From Cyclobacteriaceae bacterium (GTDB lineage: Bacteria > Bacteroidota > Bacteroidia > Cytophagales > Cyclobacteriaceae), in assembly GCA_016787605.1 (NCBI GenBank), contig JAEUUE010000116.1, positions 1-64,000 of the forward strand: a DNA stretch of 64,000 bases, read 5' to 3'. Below are positions 44,801 to 53,900 of this stretch, piece after piece (the first letter of the stretch is position 1; each line of letters starts with the position of its first letter). The notes below the pieces were generated by a model. It saw nothing but the letters and a program-made list of their open reading frames with translations, did no database searches and was not told where the DNA came from. The translations under genes and the position numbers were made by a program.

Positions 44801-47025
44801 AGTTTCATGTATCCTTCCGAGTTTTCCAGCGGGCTGGTGTTGTGGTCGGACCCGATGGCGGTAATAACAGGGTTGCCGATGCCCGCGGCGGTAATCGGAT
44901 AAGCCCGGAAGCTGTTGTTGCCGGCTTCGTGAATGATCAGCCAGCGCCCGCTGGCGGTGATGCGCTCGGTGCTCCGGCTGAAGAGCGGGAGGCTTTGCTG
45001 GACGATATCGCCCAGCCCGCCGTTTTGCTTGAGATCAAAGAGGCTGTAACGAACCATGTTCCCGGATCCTCCGTTGACGGCTTCATTGGTGAATATATAA
45101 TAGAGTGTTTCATCTCCGGGCACGGGCACCACAATGCTGGATTGCGACGCCTGTGGGTCACCACCAATCCCGGTGGCAATGAGGGCGTGGGTCTTGTCAT
45201 AGACGTTGTTGCCATCGGTGTAGAAAATGGTCTGGCCGTTCCGGTCGCAGATGATCGCGCAGCCCTCCGGGGCGTCCATGGCGCCATCCGACAGGGCAAC
45301 CGGCGGCGGAATGTTGAAGTCTATCCCAGCCTTGTTACCGAAATACCAGATGTTGGATCGCTGATCCTGGAGACCGTATTCCTTGACGTTGACTCCCGCA
45401 TAGGCCGAGCAACCGGAGCCGTCCGTTACCACCACATAATAATAGCCCGCAGAGTCGGGCGTCAAATCAGGCCCGGTGTCACCATTCGACCAGATGTAAC
45501 TGGTAGCCGTACCACCGGTGACGCTCACAGTTACCTTGAATTGAGCAGGCGACGCAGATCCCCTGGGCGGGGGAAACTCGCTGCGGCAGGCGGTGGTATC
45601 CTGGACAAGGTTGAGTTGGAGGGGAAATGGAGCGATCGTTACTGCTTTGGTGGCGGTCTGAGTTTGATCCTGGTAGAAAGCCGTCAGCGTGACGTTGTAG
45701 GTCTGGGGAGCGCCGTATAAATGCACCGGGCTCCAGGCGTTGGAACCGTTCCCATCGGCAAAGTCCCAGCGCAGGCTGTCGGCCGCGGGTGAAACGTTAG
45801 GGAAAAAGCTGGTGGGATTATTCTGGCACGTACCGGCAAACGTGAAATCCACCGTGAGTGGCACCTGGGTGCGGGGGGCAAACGAAGGGAACTGCGTGCC
45901 TTGAAAGGAAATTGTGCTGAGTACGGAGGGTGTGTACAGGACGTCGCTGGAGATGCTGTCGCAATCTTGGATCCGGCCGAGGAGAAAGGGCCCTGCAGCG
46001 GCGGCCTGGTACAGATGATAGATGGCGCTGTCGGGAGCTATCTGCAAGCCATAGCTGCGGAATACCGGCGCAGGCAGGATGGAAGTCAGCGACGCCGTGG
46101 GATTCGAATAGTCATATTGAAATACGTCGGGGGCCACGGTGCCATCGCCGTGGCGCGACAAGTACAGGTAACGACCGGTGGGCGAGAATTCGATATCGTA
46201 GATCGACTGGTTGGAGAAGGTTGGCAGGCCGGAGTTCACGATGTAGCGGTCGAAGGCCAGCGTGCCGGTGGCGTTGTTGATAGTGAGAATGATGGCGTCG
46301 GTATTGGTATCCTGGGGTGACACCGCGAGGCGACCTGTACCGGCATGATAAGCAATATTTGCTGCGGCCATGGGCACGGCGATTCCGGAGAAGTTGGTGG
46401 TATTGAAGGTGCCGGTATAGCTCGCTGCGTTGATGGGAGTGACGGAGAAGGTCTGCGAATTGATCTGCTGCGTGACCAGGTAAAAGTCAATGCCATTGGC
46501 GTCGGGGATGATGATCATCCCTTCGGCGCGGTTGACCAGGCCCGGAACGGCGGTATTCTTCGATTCCACGTCACCGAGTGCCGGCGTGGGAAACGGGGCG
46601 TTGCCGAAGAGGTTCATGTCGACGACGCTCACGCTGATGCTACCGCCGGCGGGAAAGTTGGCCGTATTGGTGAACACGAAATACTTGCCGGGCTGACCGG
46701 GCACGGGGCAGATGGTGGTGGGCTGGTTGCCGGAGGAATTGGCCGTCAATCCGCCCCCATTGGGCATCACCAGGTGGGAGGCATCATAGATATTTACCCC
46801 GTCGGTATAGAAAAAGAGGTTGCCGTTGAGGGGGCTTGAGGCGGTACTGCTGCCCCCGGTTCCGAAGGGTATGCCTTTGGAAACGAGGGTGGGAACCCGG
46901 GTGACCCGGTTGAACCGTATAGCCTGAGTGGAATTGCCGAAAAACCAGTTATATCGCTCCAGGTTTTGAGACAACCCGGCCAGCGACAGCGTGAGAAGAA
47001 AGGTGAGGAGGATTAGTCTTCGCAT
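41830..47025 (-). CDS. giant T9SS type B sorting-domain protein with PKD repeats
   Basis: About 1731 residues. The ATG at 47025 opens directly on the signal peptide MRRLILLTFLLTLSLAGLSQ; ATGs at 47040 and 47052 lie further out. The protein holds two copies of a propeller-PKD unit: a propeller opening with 'RYNWFFGNS' and ending in a PKD domain ('LRWDFADGNGSN'), and a second opening with 'NIWYFGNKAGIDF' (about residue 560) and ending in 'FFWTFGDGGTDTNG' (about 930). More Ig-like repeats follow. The end is a gliding-motility-type C-terminal domain ('FSIFIFNRWGELVF', 'NGG', 'GGSYSYVIRY'), the type B signal for T9SS export. It is divergent from the porP/sprF gene, its expected partner. Confidence 0.9.
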   Translation of the reverse strand: MRRLILLTFLLTLSLAGLSQNLERYNWFFGNSTQAIRFNRVTRVPTLVSKGIPFGTGGSSTASSPLNGNLFFYTDGVNIYDASHLVMPNGGGLTANSSGNQPTTICPVPGQPGKYFVFTNTANFPAGGSISVSVVDMNLFGNAPFPTPALGDVESKNTAVPGLVNRAEGMIIIPDANGIDFYLVTQQINSQTFSVTPINAASYTGTFNTTNFSGIAVPMAAANIAYHAGTGRLAVSPQDTNTDAIILTINNATGTLAFDRYIVNSGLPTFSNQSIYDIEFSPTGRYLYLSRHGDGTVAPDVFQYDYSNPTASLTSILPAPVFRSYGLQIAPDSAIYHLYQAAAAGPFLLGRIQDCDSISSDVLYTPSVLSTISFQGTQFPSFAPRTQVPLTVDFTFAGTCQNNPTSFFPNVSPAADSLRWDFADGNGSNAWSPVHLYGAPQTYNVTLTAFYQDQTQTATKAVTIAPFPLQLNLVQDTTACRSEFPPPRGSASPAQFKVTVSVTGGTATSYIWSNGDTGPDLTPDSAGYYYVVVTDGSGCSAYAGVNVKEYGLQDQRSNIWYFGNKAGIDFNIPPPVALSDGAMDAPEGCAIICDRNGQTIFYTDGNNVYDKTHALIATGIGGDPQASQSSIVVPVPGDETLYYIFTNEAVNGGSGNMVRYSLFDLKQNGGLGDIVQQSLPLFSRSTERITASGRWLIIHEAGNNSFRAYPITAAGIGNPVITAIGSDHNTSPLENSEGYMKLGPLNMLAVALSTPGSSNLLELFTLVDSSGVLTNYRKIDLKEPNGQVYGVEFSPGGNKLFATVNKSAGSSHIFEYFIDSIGNPYFKQKITEAAELGAIQQGPNGTLYVAVNGTGSDFLGTIQADDDTTRFSSFTLNGFALAAGTNSRLGLPNFIQQISNAVSGPAIDVSGVCLGTPTTFIGTPTDAIDEFFWTFGDGGTDTNGTVDHLYAPPAQTYLVSLRLTNRCGLDTTLTRNVTIFDPPAPPTIPGAAALCNGPVTLDANTGNLPGLTYFWTTGDTTRTVVVIEQSIISVTITDVNGCTSDGTSLVADNRPQLDLGPDQTLCQNSFTAALNAQNPGATYAWTVTGPNGGGPTSGQSRALLTTNPGVDQYQVVVTDPVTLCSITEDLTITIVASPSFTLNGTNLTSCNMPVPDGTLALSLATTAPPTGPYSYFITGPGGYNQQGLDQLAPQVINFNGLDAGTYSAIILDQISQCSIAQSFGLSENAFTANAAAVAPNCDPVTLQVTTTAVALPLQYRVLDGSGTVIDTNTGIGTAVFNTNPITKGTYTGLYTIEVSDNGGCTFILNNFNINPGAPIAITFTNNICASPPTITANAPGATAYTWTGPGIVGATNGPTIQVSGQGSFTYNIAVSGGVGTCPNNLDNPVVLDNPTADFTQSDPCQNQVILTASPSGNYTYRWYRNGSGTISALGQFLALGVADDGNTFQSEVFSVLSGCTSPRSAAKVAQVVGVVNAAVTSTIACEDGQPFTLTAVTSATGVSYAWFRDGVSLTGETASTTQQTAEGVYKVQITKSVCTSEGNITIDRAPLPVGLLPNQVVICNDPENTDPATSQVDLDPGPFTRYDWFKNQLSLGYTQQVYTADSEGLYRVQLTNSFGCVAPDEVEVLNDCLPVIEAPNAFRPSSSVDLNKNFFAITSFITDDFSIFIFNRWGELVFTSNDKDFKWNGGINNSLSQPAPGGSYSYVIRYVSSFRPEKGVQEKRGGVALLR

Positions 47026-47195
47026 CCGGAAAGGTTCCATCGTTCGCTCCATTACCCAACCTGCTGATTCTTAGTTACCATCGCAATCCTAAAACGATCA
47101 AACCACACGAAAGTATATAATTTGGCCGAATTTGTCGTTAGGTAACCGTGTCCTCCGGCTTTCATAAACGCGTCAAAACGATTTACTTTGCTCAA

Positions 47196-48263
47196 ATGAG
47201 GAAACATGCTTCCCCCATCCTGGTGTACCGGGTACTTCGGTTACTGGTGGTATTGATTCCGGCGGTTTCCCTTTCGGTAACTGCCCAGGATCCGCAGTTT
47301 TCTCAATTCTATGCCGCGCCGCTGTATATGAACCCCGCCTTTGCCGGGTCTACCCAGCAGGGTCGTGTGGGCATTAACTATCGCAACCAGTGGCCTTCGA
47401 TCGACGCCAACTTCACCACCGTTTCAGCCTATGCCGACTTCTTCATCGAAGACAAGAATAGCGGAATAGGGGGTATACTTACACGCGACTACGTTGGCAT
47501 CGTGGGACTTCAGTCGATCAGCCTCGGGCTTCAGTACGCGTATCAACTTCAGTTGACCAAAGACATCTCTTTCCGCCCGGGTGTGCAGGTGGCGGTTTTC
47601 AACCGCTCGATTAATTTCAGCGACCTCCGCTTCGGCGACCAGTTTGATCCAAGCACCGGCCAGTTGGTGAATCCCACCGGCGAAGTACTCAACACCGGGC
47701 AAAGCGCATTCTTTCCTGACTTGTCTTTTGGCGGACTGTTCTTCTCCCAGAATGCGTGGCTGGGGGTGGCGGTTCATCACATCACCGAACCCAATCAATC
47801 CATTCTCGGTGAGAATGATTTTCTCGATCGCAAGCTTTCTATCCATGGCGGATGGAAATTCTACTTCAAGCCCGGTGTGATGGGTACCGGCTTCCTGGCT
47901 AAGCCGCGCGAGCGGAGCCTTGCTCCCGTATTCCAGTATCGCAGCCAGGGTCCCTACAGCCAGGCGGATGTCGGGTTGTATTATACGTTCGAGCCGTTGA
48001 TTATCGGTACGTGGTACCGGGGAATTCCGTTCAACTCGGTCAACGGCTATGCCAACAACGAGTCCATCGTGCTGCTCGTGGGCCTGACCCTGAAAGGGGA
48101 GAAGGACATTCTGAATATCGGCTACAGCTATGACTATACGATTTCCCAGTTGGGTATCGCCAGCGGAGGTGCGCACGAGTTCAGCCTCGTGTACTCATGG
48201 CCTACCCGCAACCCCCGCAAGCCGCCGAAAGACAAACTGGTAATCCCCTGTCCCGATTTTTAA
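47196..48263 (+). CDS. PorP/SprF family T9SS-associated outer membrane protein
   Basis: 355 residues from the ATG at 47196, which opens on a signal peptide; a GTG at 47148 would add 16 residues. The mature protein begins 'QDPQFSQFYAAPLYMNPAFA', the hallmark of PorP/SprF. The rest is a beta barrel with many Tyr, Phe and Gly and ends in an aromatic (DF). SprF-type proteins help export or anchor type B cargo, which fits the giant type B protein divergently encoded. A TATAATTTG (47116-47124) upstream may be its promoter, one base off consensus spacing. Confidence 0.93.
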   Translation: MRKHASPILVYRVLRLLVVLIPAVSLSVTAQDPQFSQFYAAPLYMNPAFAGSTQQGRVGINYRNQWPSIDANFTTVSAYADFFIEDKNSGIGGILTRDYVGIVGLQSISLGLQYAYQLQLTKDISFRPGVQVAVFNRSINFSDLRFGDQFDPSTGQLVNPTGEVLNTGQSAFFPDLSFGGLFFSQNAWLGVAVHHITEPNQSILGENDFLDRKLSIHGGWKFYFKPGVMGTGFLAKPRERSLAPVFQYRSQGPYSQADVGLYYTFEPLIIGTWYRGIPFNSVNGYANNESIVLLVGLTLKGEKDILNIGYSYDYTISQLGIASGGAHEFSLVYSWPTRNPRKPPKDKLVIPCPDF

Positions 48264-48270
48264 TGTTTGA

Positions 48271-48374
48271 AGGTGCTGGTGTGTTGATGTGTTGATGTGC
48301 GGAGTGAAACTGTTTTTGTACTTCAACACCTCAACACTTGAGCACCTCAAAACCTTAGCACCTCAACACCTCAT
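48271..48374. repeat. imperfect inverted repeat of TTGAGGTG-type units after porP
   Basis: The left arm (48271-48302) has GTGTTGATG units. The right arm (48320-48347), CTTCAACACCTCAACACTTGAG-like, pairs with it over about 28 bp with roughly five mismatches. A third stretch (48351-48374) repeats the right-arm sequence and ends on the stop of the next, convergent gene. The structure could terminate transcription from both sides. It resembles in design the CGAG-type repeat after ftsZ. Confidence 0.55.
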
Positions 48375-49339
48375 TCTCCCGGGTGTAGTTTGCAGAAGTC
48401 ATCCATCCCCATATGCATCAGGGCATCGCCCGCATTGACGACGGGATTGTTGTTGAGGCCGACGATGTATCCCGTTACCGGCGACTTGATTTGTTCGCGA
48501 AACTCCCCGAACGGATCCGTGATGCTGCCCACCAGCTGGTTCTTGTGAATAAGATCGCCCGCCTGGATCTGCGGGTGAAAGATGCCTGCGGTCCTGGCCC
48601 GGATCCAGGAGGAGTTCCACACAATTCGTGATTCGATTTTGGGTTCAGGGGCCCAGTCGATCATCTGCAGAAATTTCATTAGCCTCAGCGTGCCGTGGAT
48701 TCCTTCTTCGATGGCCGCGGCATCCATGCGCAGCGATTCCCCGCCTTCGTACACGATGATATTCTTTCCTTGCTTGGCCGCTGTCTGCCGGAGCGAATGC
48801 GGACGGAAGGGAGAGTCGATGGTAAACGGTGCGTGGAAGGCGTGGGCCAACTCCACGTTGCGCGGGTCCTGCATCACGCAGCGTACCTGGGGATAGTTGG
48901 TGCGCATGGCGCCGCCGGTATGGAAGTCGACGCCGACGTCGATGAACGGGATGATGTCATGCGTCAGGTGCCAGGCCACCCGTGAGGCGAGTGAGCCGTT
49001 GCGGCTGCCCGGGAATGACCGGTTAACATCTTTGCCATCCGGCACCTCGCGGGAGTAATTCAAGAATCCGTACACGTTGATGATGGGCATGCAGACCGTG
49101 GTGCCGCGCAGCACTTTGTGGTGGCCGCCGTCGATGATGCGACGAACGATCTCCATGCCGTTGATTTCATCGCCGTGCATGCCGGCGGTGAGGGCCAGGG
49201 TGGGTCCGTCGACGGGAGCGCGATAAACATAGATCGGCGTATCGATCTGCGTGCGCGAGGGGAGACGGGCGATGTTGATATTGATCTCCTTGAACTCACC
49301 CGGTCTTATGGGCTGGCCGGCGATGGTTAGTTCTTTCAT
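48371..49339 (-). CDS. succinylglutamate desuccinylase/aspartoacylase-family zinc enzyme
   Basis: 322 residues. A zinc carboxypeptidase-like fold with ligands His55 and Glu58 in 'GMHGDEINGMEIV' and a third His in 'GVDFHTGG'; the catalytic Glu is in 'VYEGGE'. The C-terminal part ('SPVTGYIVG', 'VNAGDALMHMG') is a beta barrel as in AstE-like proteins. It lies 11 bases after a RimK-type ligase in a three-gene operon. In that setting the likely substrate is an N-acylated or glutamylated peptide rather than free succinylglutamate, which is inference. Confidence 0.88.
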   Translation of the reverse strand: MKELTIAGQPIRPGEFKEININIARLPSRTQIDTPIYVYRAPVDGPTLALTAGMHGDEINGMEIVRRIIDGGHHKVLRGTTVCMPIINVYGFLNYSREVPDGKDVNRSFPGSRNGSLASRVAWHLTHDIIPFIDVGVDFHTGGAMRTNYPQVRCVMQDPRNVELAHAFHAPFTIDSPFRPHSLRQTAAKQGKNIIVYEGGESLRMDAAAIEEGIHGTLRLMKFLQMIDWAPEPKIESRIVWNSSWIRARTAGIFHPQIQAGDLIHKNQLVGSITDPFGEFREQIKSPVTGYIVGLNNNPVVNAGDALMHMGMDDFCKLHPGE

Positions 49340-49350
49340 GATTCAGCGAC

Positions 49351-50259
49351 TCAGGCGTTTATTTTGTCCTTCTGAATCTTCAGTTTCCCGGCGTTGCATT
49401 CCAGGAACTGGATGATCTTTCCGGCAATGTCCACCTTGGTGGCCCCTTCAATCCCCTCCAGCCCGGGGCTCGAATTCACTTCGATGATGAGCGGGCCGCG
49501 TCGTGACGGGAGCATGTCGACGCCGGCGACGCCCAGGCCCATTTTCTTGGCGGCCGTGATCGCGGCATGTTTTTCCTGGCGGTTGAGTTTGACGACGGTG
49601 GCGATGCCGCCCCGGTGAAGGTTGGAGCGAAACTCACCGTCGCGGGCCTGCCGCCGCATGGCGCCCACCACCTCGCCGTTGACGACGAAGGCCCGGATAT
49701 CGGCACCCTTGGCTTCCTTGACAAACTCCTGGACAATGATTCGGGCCTTAACTCCGTGGAAAGCTTCAATGACGGACTGGGCGGCTTTCTTGTTTTCGGC
49801 CAGCACGACCCCAAGTCCCTGTGTGCCTTCCAGGAGTTTGATGACGACCGGTGCGCCGCCTACCGCTTCCACCACCCCCTCCGTGTCGCGGGAGTAGTCC
49901 ATAAATATGGTCTTGGGCAGGCCCAACCCTGCCCGGGAGAGAATCTGCAGGCTGCGGAGTTTGTCGCGCGACCGGATAAGGGCCTGCGATTCAACGGCGG
50001 TAAACACCTTCATCATCTCAAATTGCCGTACCACGGCCGCGCCGTAGAAGGTCACCGAGGCCCCGATGCGGGGAATAACCGCGTCGAAGTAGTCGAGCTT
50101 GCGGCCCTGGTACCACACCATGGGATTCTTCTTTTCAATCACCAGCATGCACTTCATGTGATCGATGATCTCCACTTTATGTCCGCGTTCTTCCCCGGCT
50201 TCCTTGAGCCTCCGGGTGGAGTATAGCTTCGAGTCGCGGGAGAGGATAGCGATATTCAT
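49351..50259 (-). CDS. rimK: RimK-family ATP-grasp alpha-L-glutamate ligase
   Basis: 302 residues, typical length. N-terminal '[18 protein letters not shown]' and '[13 protein letters not shown]', ATP-grasp residues '[14 protein letters not shown]', and the metal-binding end '[15 protein letters not shown]' are all RimK signatures. RimK adds glutamates to the C-terminus of ribosomal protein S6 and makes poly-alpha-glutamate. It overlaps the RimB-like gene upstream by 4 bases and is followed by the aspartoacylase-like gene, so ligase, protease and deacylase are produced together. Confidence 0.92.
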   Translation of the reverse strand: MNIAILSRDSKLYSTRRLKEAGEERGHKVEIIDHMKCMLVIEKKNPMVWYQGRKLDYFDAVIPRIGASVTFYGAAVVRQFEMMKVFTAVESQALIRSRDKLRSLQILSRAGLGLPKTIFMDYSRDTEGVVEAVGGAPVVIKLLEGTQGLGVVLAENKKAAQSVIEAFHGVKARIIVQEFVKEAKGADIRAFVVNGEVVGAMRRQARDGEFRSNLHRGGIATVVKLNRQEKHAAITAAKKMGLGVAGVDMLPSRRGPLIIEVNSSPGLEGIEGATKVDIAGKIIQFLECNAGKLKIQKDKINA

Positions 50260-50717
50260 CGGGGAAGCGTTCCGGTCTGTGCTTTATGAAGGTAAGATAT
50301 GTCTTTTTTGGTGACGTCGATCAGGAAGCGGTGTCGCAGGATCTTGCGGCCGAGAAGCACCGGGAAACGGAGGTTACCCCGGTTGCTCAGGGAAAACTCG
50401 GCCCGGATGAGCCGACCGTGAATGCGGATTCTCGATTTGATCACATAGCGAAGTTCGGCTTCACCGAAAGAATTGCGGACCTCGCGTTGTACGAAATCAC
50501 GGACACGGAAAGGCGTTCCGGTAAACTCGGGGTGTTCTTCATCGAGCAGGATGAACTCCAACTGCCCGTCGACGACGCGTGTGTGACTGCAATGCAGGCT
50601 GCAACTGTAGGCGCCGGTGTCGACTTTGGCCTGAATATTTTCTAACCCGAGGTCGGGGAGGTCCACCCGGTCAGACCGGCCGAGGATTTGTGGAGTAGTT
50701 TTTTTCCGGCGTTTCAA
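50256..50717 (-). CDS. RimB-like retropepsin (RimK-associated ATP-dependent zinc protease family)
   Basis: 153 residues. The motif '[14 protein letters not shown]' with Asp33-Thr-Gly is the retropepsin-like active site of the Zn_protease/RimK-associated family (PF05618); '[11 protein letters not shown]' with 'FLIDV' is the conserved C-terminal part. RimB-type proteins trim or oppose RimK-added glutamates in Pseudomonas. It is the first gene of the rimK operon; its ATGA overlaps rimK. Confidence 0.85.
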   Translation of the reverse strand: MKRRKKTTPQILGRSDRVDLPDLGLENIQAKVDTGAYSCSLHCSHTRVVDGQLEFILLDEEHPEFTGTPFRVRDFVQREVRNSFGEAELRYVIKSRIRIHGRLIRAEFSLSNRGNLRFPVLLGRKILRHRFLIDVTKKDISYLHKAQTGTLPR

Positions 50718-50820
50718 AATTATTGTGCTTTCGGGGCAAATGTACTGGCTATCAGTATTCTCGAACGTGATTTTGCACGGTGCAGCGCTCCCGGATTTGT
50801 CGTGATATCTGGCCCAGACA

Positions 50821-50870
50821 AGGTAAGTAGTAATACTATTTTCACGGTTAGTAATAGTAAAAGTTTACCT
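50821..50870. promoter_or_regulatory. 50-bp dyad between the rimK operon and susC
   Basis: AGGTAA (50821-50826) mirrors TTACCT (50865-50870), and TACTATT (50834-50840) mirrors AATAGTA (50853-50859), around nearly the same centre (50846). TAGTAATA also occurs twice, 21 bp apart (50828 and 50849), two helical turns. It lies about 90 bases upstream of the susC ATG and about 100 from the divergent operon start. A weak -7 match, TAACTTTA, is at 50923-50930. Operator function is inferred. Confidence 0.35.
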
Positions 50871-50957
50871 TCTACGCGCAAAATAACCCACGGAGGGTTT
50901 TTATTCTAGGGTCGCGTTTTTCTAACTTTAACACTTTACTAACCTAAACCACATATT

Positions 50958-53900
50958 ATGAGGAAGTATTTACTCGTACTATTTGCGTTAGCTTTTGCGT
51001 TCAGTGCCCTGGCGCAAGAGCGGACGATCTCCGGTAAGGTTACCTCCGCCGAAGACGGCGCGGGACTTCCCGGAGTAAACGTAGTACTTAAGGGCACCTC
51101 CAACGGTACCGTTACCGATGCCGAAGGAAACTACAAACTCGCTGTCCCTTCAACGGGTGGCACGTTGCAGTTCTCCTTCATCGGTTTTGCTACCCAGGAG
51201 GTTGACATCGGTGAACGTTCGGTGGTGGATGCCAGTCTGAAATCCGACATCGAGACGCTGACCGAAGTGGTGGTTACCGCCCAGGCCATCCAGCAGGACA
51301 AGCGTGCCCTCGGTTATTCGGTGACGAGCGTAGGCGGAAACGTCGTGGCGCAGAAGCCGGAAGCTGACCTGGCCCGTTTGCTGCAAGGGAAAATCCCGGG
51401 TGTGAACATCACAAACACCGGTGGTGTATCCGGAACGGGTACCAACATCGTAATCCGGGGTTATACCTCGATTACCGGTGACAAGCAGCCGCTCTGGATC
51501 GTGGACGGCGTACCGTTCAACTCCAGCACCAACGCACAGGGCGACTTCCTCAGTGGTAACCAGGCAACGCCCAGCCGCTTCCTCGATCTCGACCCCAACA
51601 ACATTGAGCGTATCGACGTGCTCAAGGGCCTTAGCGCCGCCGTATTGTACGGTGAGCAGGGCCGCAACGGGGTTATGATCGTGACGACCAAGAACGCCCG
51701 CAAGAAAAAGGAGCGCTTCGAGGTTAACCTCAACCAGACTTATTTCGTGACGGAGATCGCCTCCATGCCGGAGTTGCAGAACAACTACGGTAACGGTTTC
51801 GACCAGAACTGGGGATTCTTCTTCAGTAACTGGGGACCGAAATTCGGAAGCCTCAATGCTCCCGACTCCATCCCGAACCCGGTAACGAATACCAACGCCA
51901 CCAAGAATGAATTCCCCGAATTGCTGGGCACCAAGGTTCCTTACCAGGCTTACCCCAACAACGTAAAGGACTTCTTCAAGCAGGGCTTCTCAGCCAACAC
52001 GTCGTTGAACGTGAGCGGCGGTACCGAAACCATGAGCTATAACGCCTCCCTGAGCTACCTGGAGGACGAAGGATTCATCCCGAACAACACGCTGTCCAAG
52101 CTGAACTTCGGTATTGGTTTCAACGCCCAGGTGACGGAGAAATTCAATGTGAGCACCAGCTTCAACTATGCGTCCACCGAGCAAAAGACCCCTCCGATTT
52201 CTGCCGGTACTGGTAACGGACCTTCTGGAGCAGGTTCTTCCGTGTTCGCCAACGTATTCTTCGTACCCCGCAACATCGACCTGATGGGGCTTCCTTTTGA
52301 AACCCCTACCACGAAAATGAGTGCCTACTACCGGGCTGGTAACGACCTGGAAAACCCTCGTTGGACGGCCAAATACTCCCGCTCCATCAACGACGTGACG
52401 CGCTTCTTCGGCCGGACGGCATTCAGCTACCGGATCATGGAAGGACTGGATGTCACCTATCGTGTGGGTCTGGATACCTATACGGAGTACCAGCAGTACC
52501 AGATCAACAAAGGTGGTCCGCAGAACATCAACGGTCTCTACCGTACGGTTACCGGCCAGAATACCATCTGGAACAATGACTTCTTCATCTCCTATAACAA
52601 GGACATCAATGAAGATTTCAACGTGAATGCAACGGCTGGTATCCAAAACCGGAATGACCGTTACATCCAGGATGGTATGGAGAGCGCGCAGCAGGTGGTG
52701 TTTGGTTTCATGAACCACTCCAACTTCCTGACCCACTCCAATATCAACAGCTTTACGGGTGGTAACCTGAACTATGAGCGCAAGACCATCCTGACTGGTT
52801 ACTACGCGACGGCAACGTTGGGATACAAGGACTATGCCTATATCAACCTGCAGGGCCGCTATGACCGGAAGTCGACGGTTGAAGTAGAGAACCAGGGTAT
52901 CTTCTACCCCAGCGTTAGCTTGAGCTTCATCCCGACCACGGCGTTTGGTTTTGAATCGGATAAGATCAACCAGATCAAGGTTCGCTTGAACTACGGTACG
53001 TCGGCCGGTTACCCGGATGCCTATGGTACCCGGAACGTATTGATCTCCAATGCCCGCGCATTCCTTAACGATGCCGGCCGTGAAGTGGTAGCCAACACGC
53101 TGGCCAACCGCCTGGGTAACCCGAACCTCAAGCCTGAGCTGTTCTCAGAGATCGAAGCCGGTGTAGAAGGAACTTTCTTCAAGAACCGCCTCGGCATCGA
53201 CCTTTCGCTGTACACCCGTACGACCACTGACCTGATCACGGATGCCCCGCTGGATCCCTCCACGGGATATACGGTTACCCGCATTAACGTGGGTAAGAGT
53301 TCCACCAAGGGCCTTGAGTTGTCCATCCGCGGAACACCCGTCAAGATCGGTGACTTCCAGTGGGATGTTACCTTGAACTGGTGGGCATATCGCTCGCAGA
53401 TCGACGAGTTGGGCTTCGGTCTGACCCGTGTACAGATCCCCGGCGGTGGTTTCCAGGACCTGGGTAACTATGCTGTTGCCGGAGAGCCTTACAACGTGAT
53501 CTACGGAAGCTATGTACCCCGTGACCCGGCTACCGGCGAGCGGATCGTGGGTTCCGACGGTAACTACCTCTTCTCGGATGATATCGCCCGGATCGGCGAC
53601 CCGAACCCGCTGTGGAATGCTTCCTTGTTCAATACGTTCATGTACAAAGGATTCACCCTCAGCGCCCAACTCGAGTACCGTCATGGTGGCGACATCTGGT
53701 CGGCTACTACGGCTACCCTCATCGGACGCGGTGTTTCCAAGTTCGTGGACTTTGACCACGACCGCACGTTCACGCTGCCTGGTGTGAAGGCCAACCCGAA
53801 CGCCGGTGCTCCTGGCGAGGCGGACTATATCCCGAATGATATCCAGATCACCTCGGCCGGCGTATATTTTGCCAACGTAGCCTTCGGTCCCAGCGACCTG

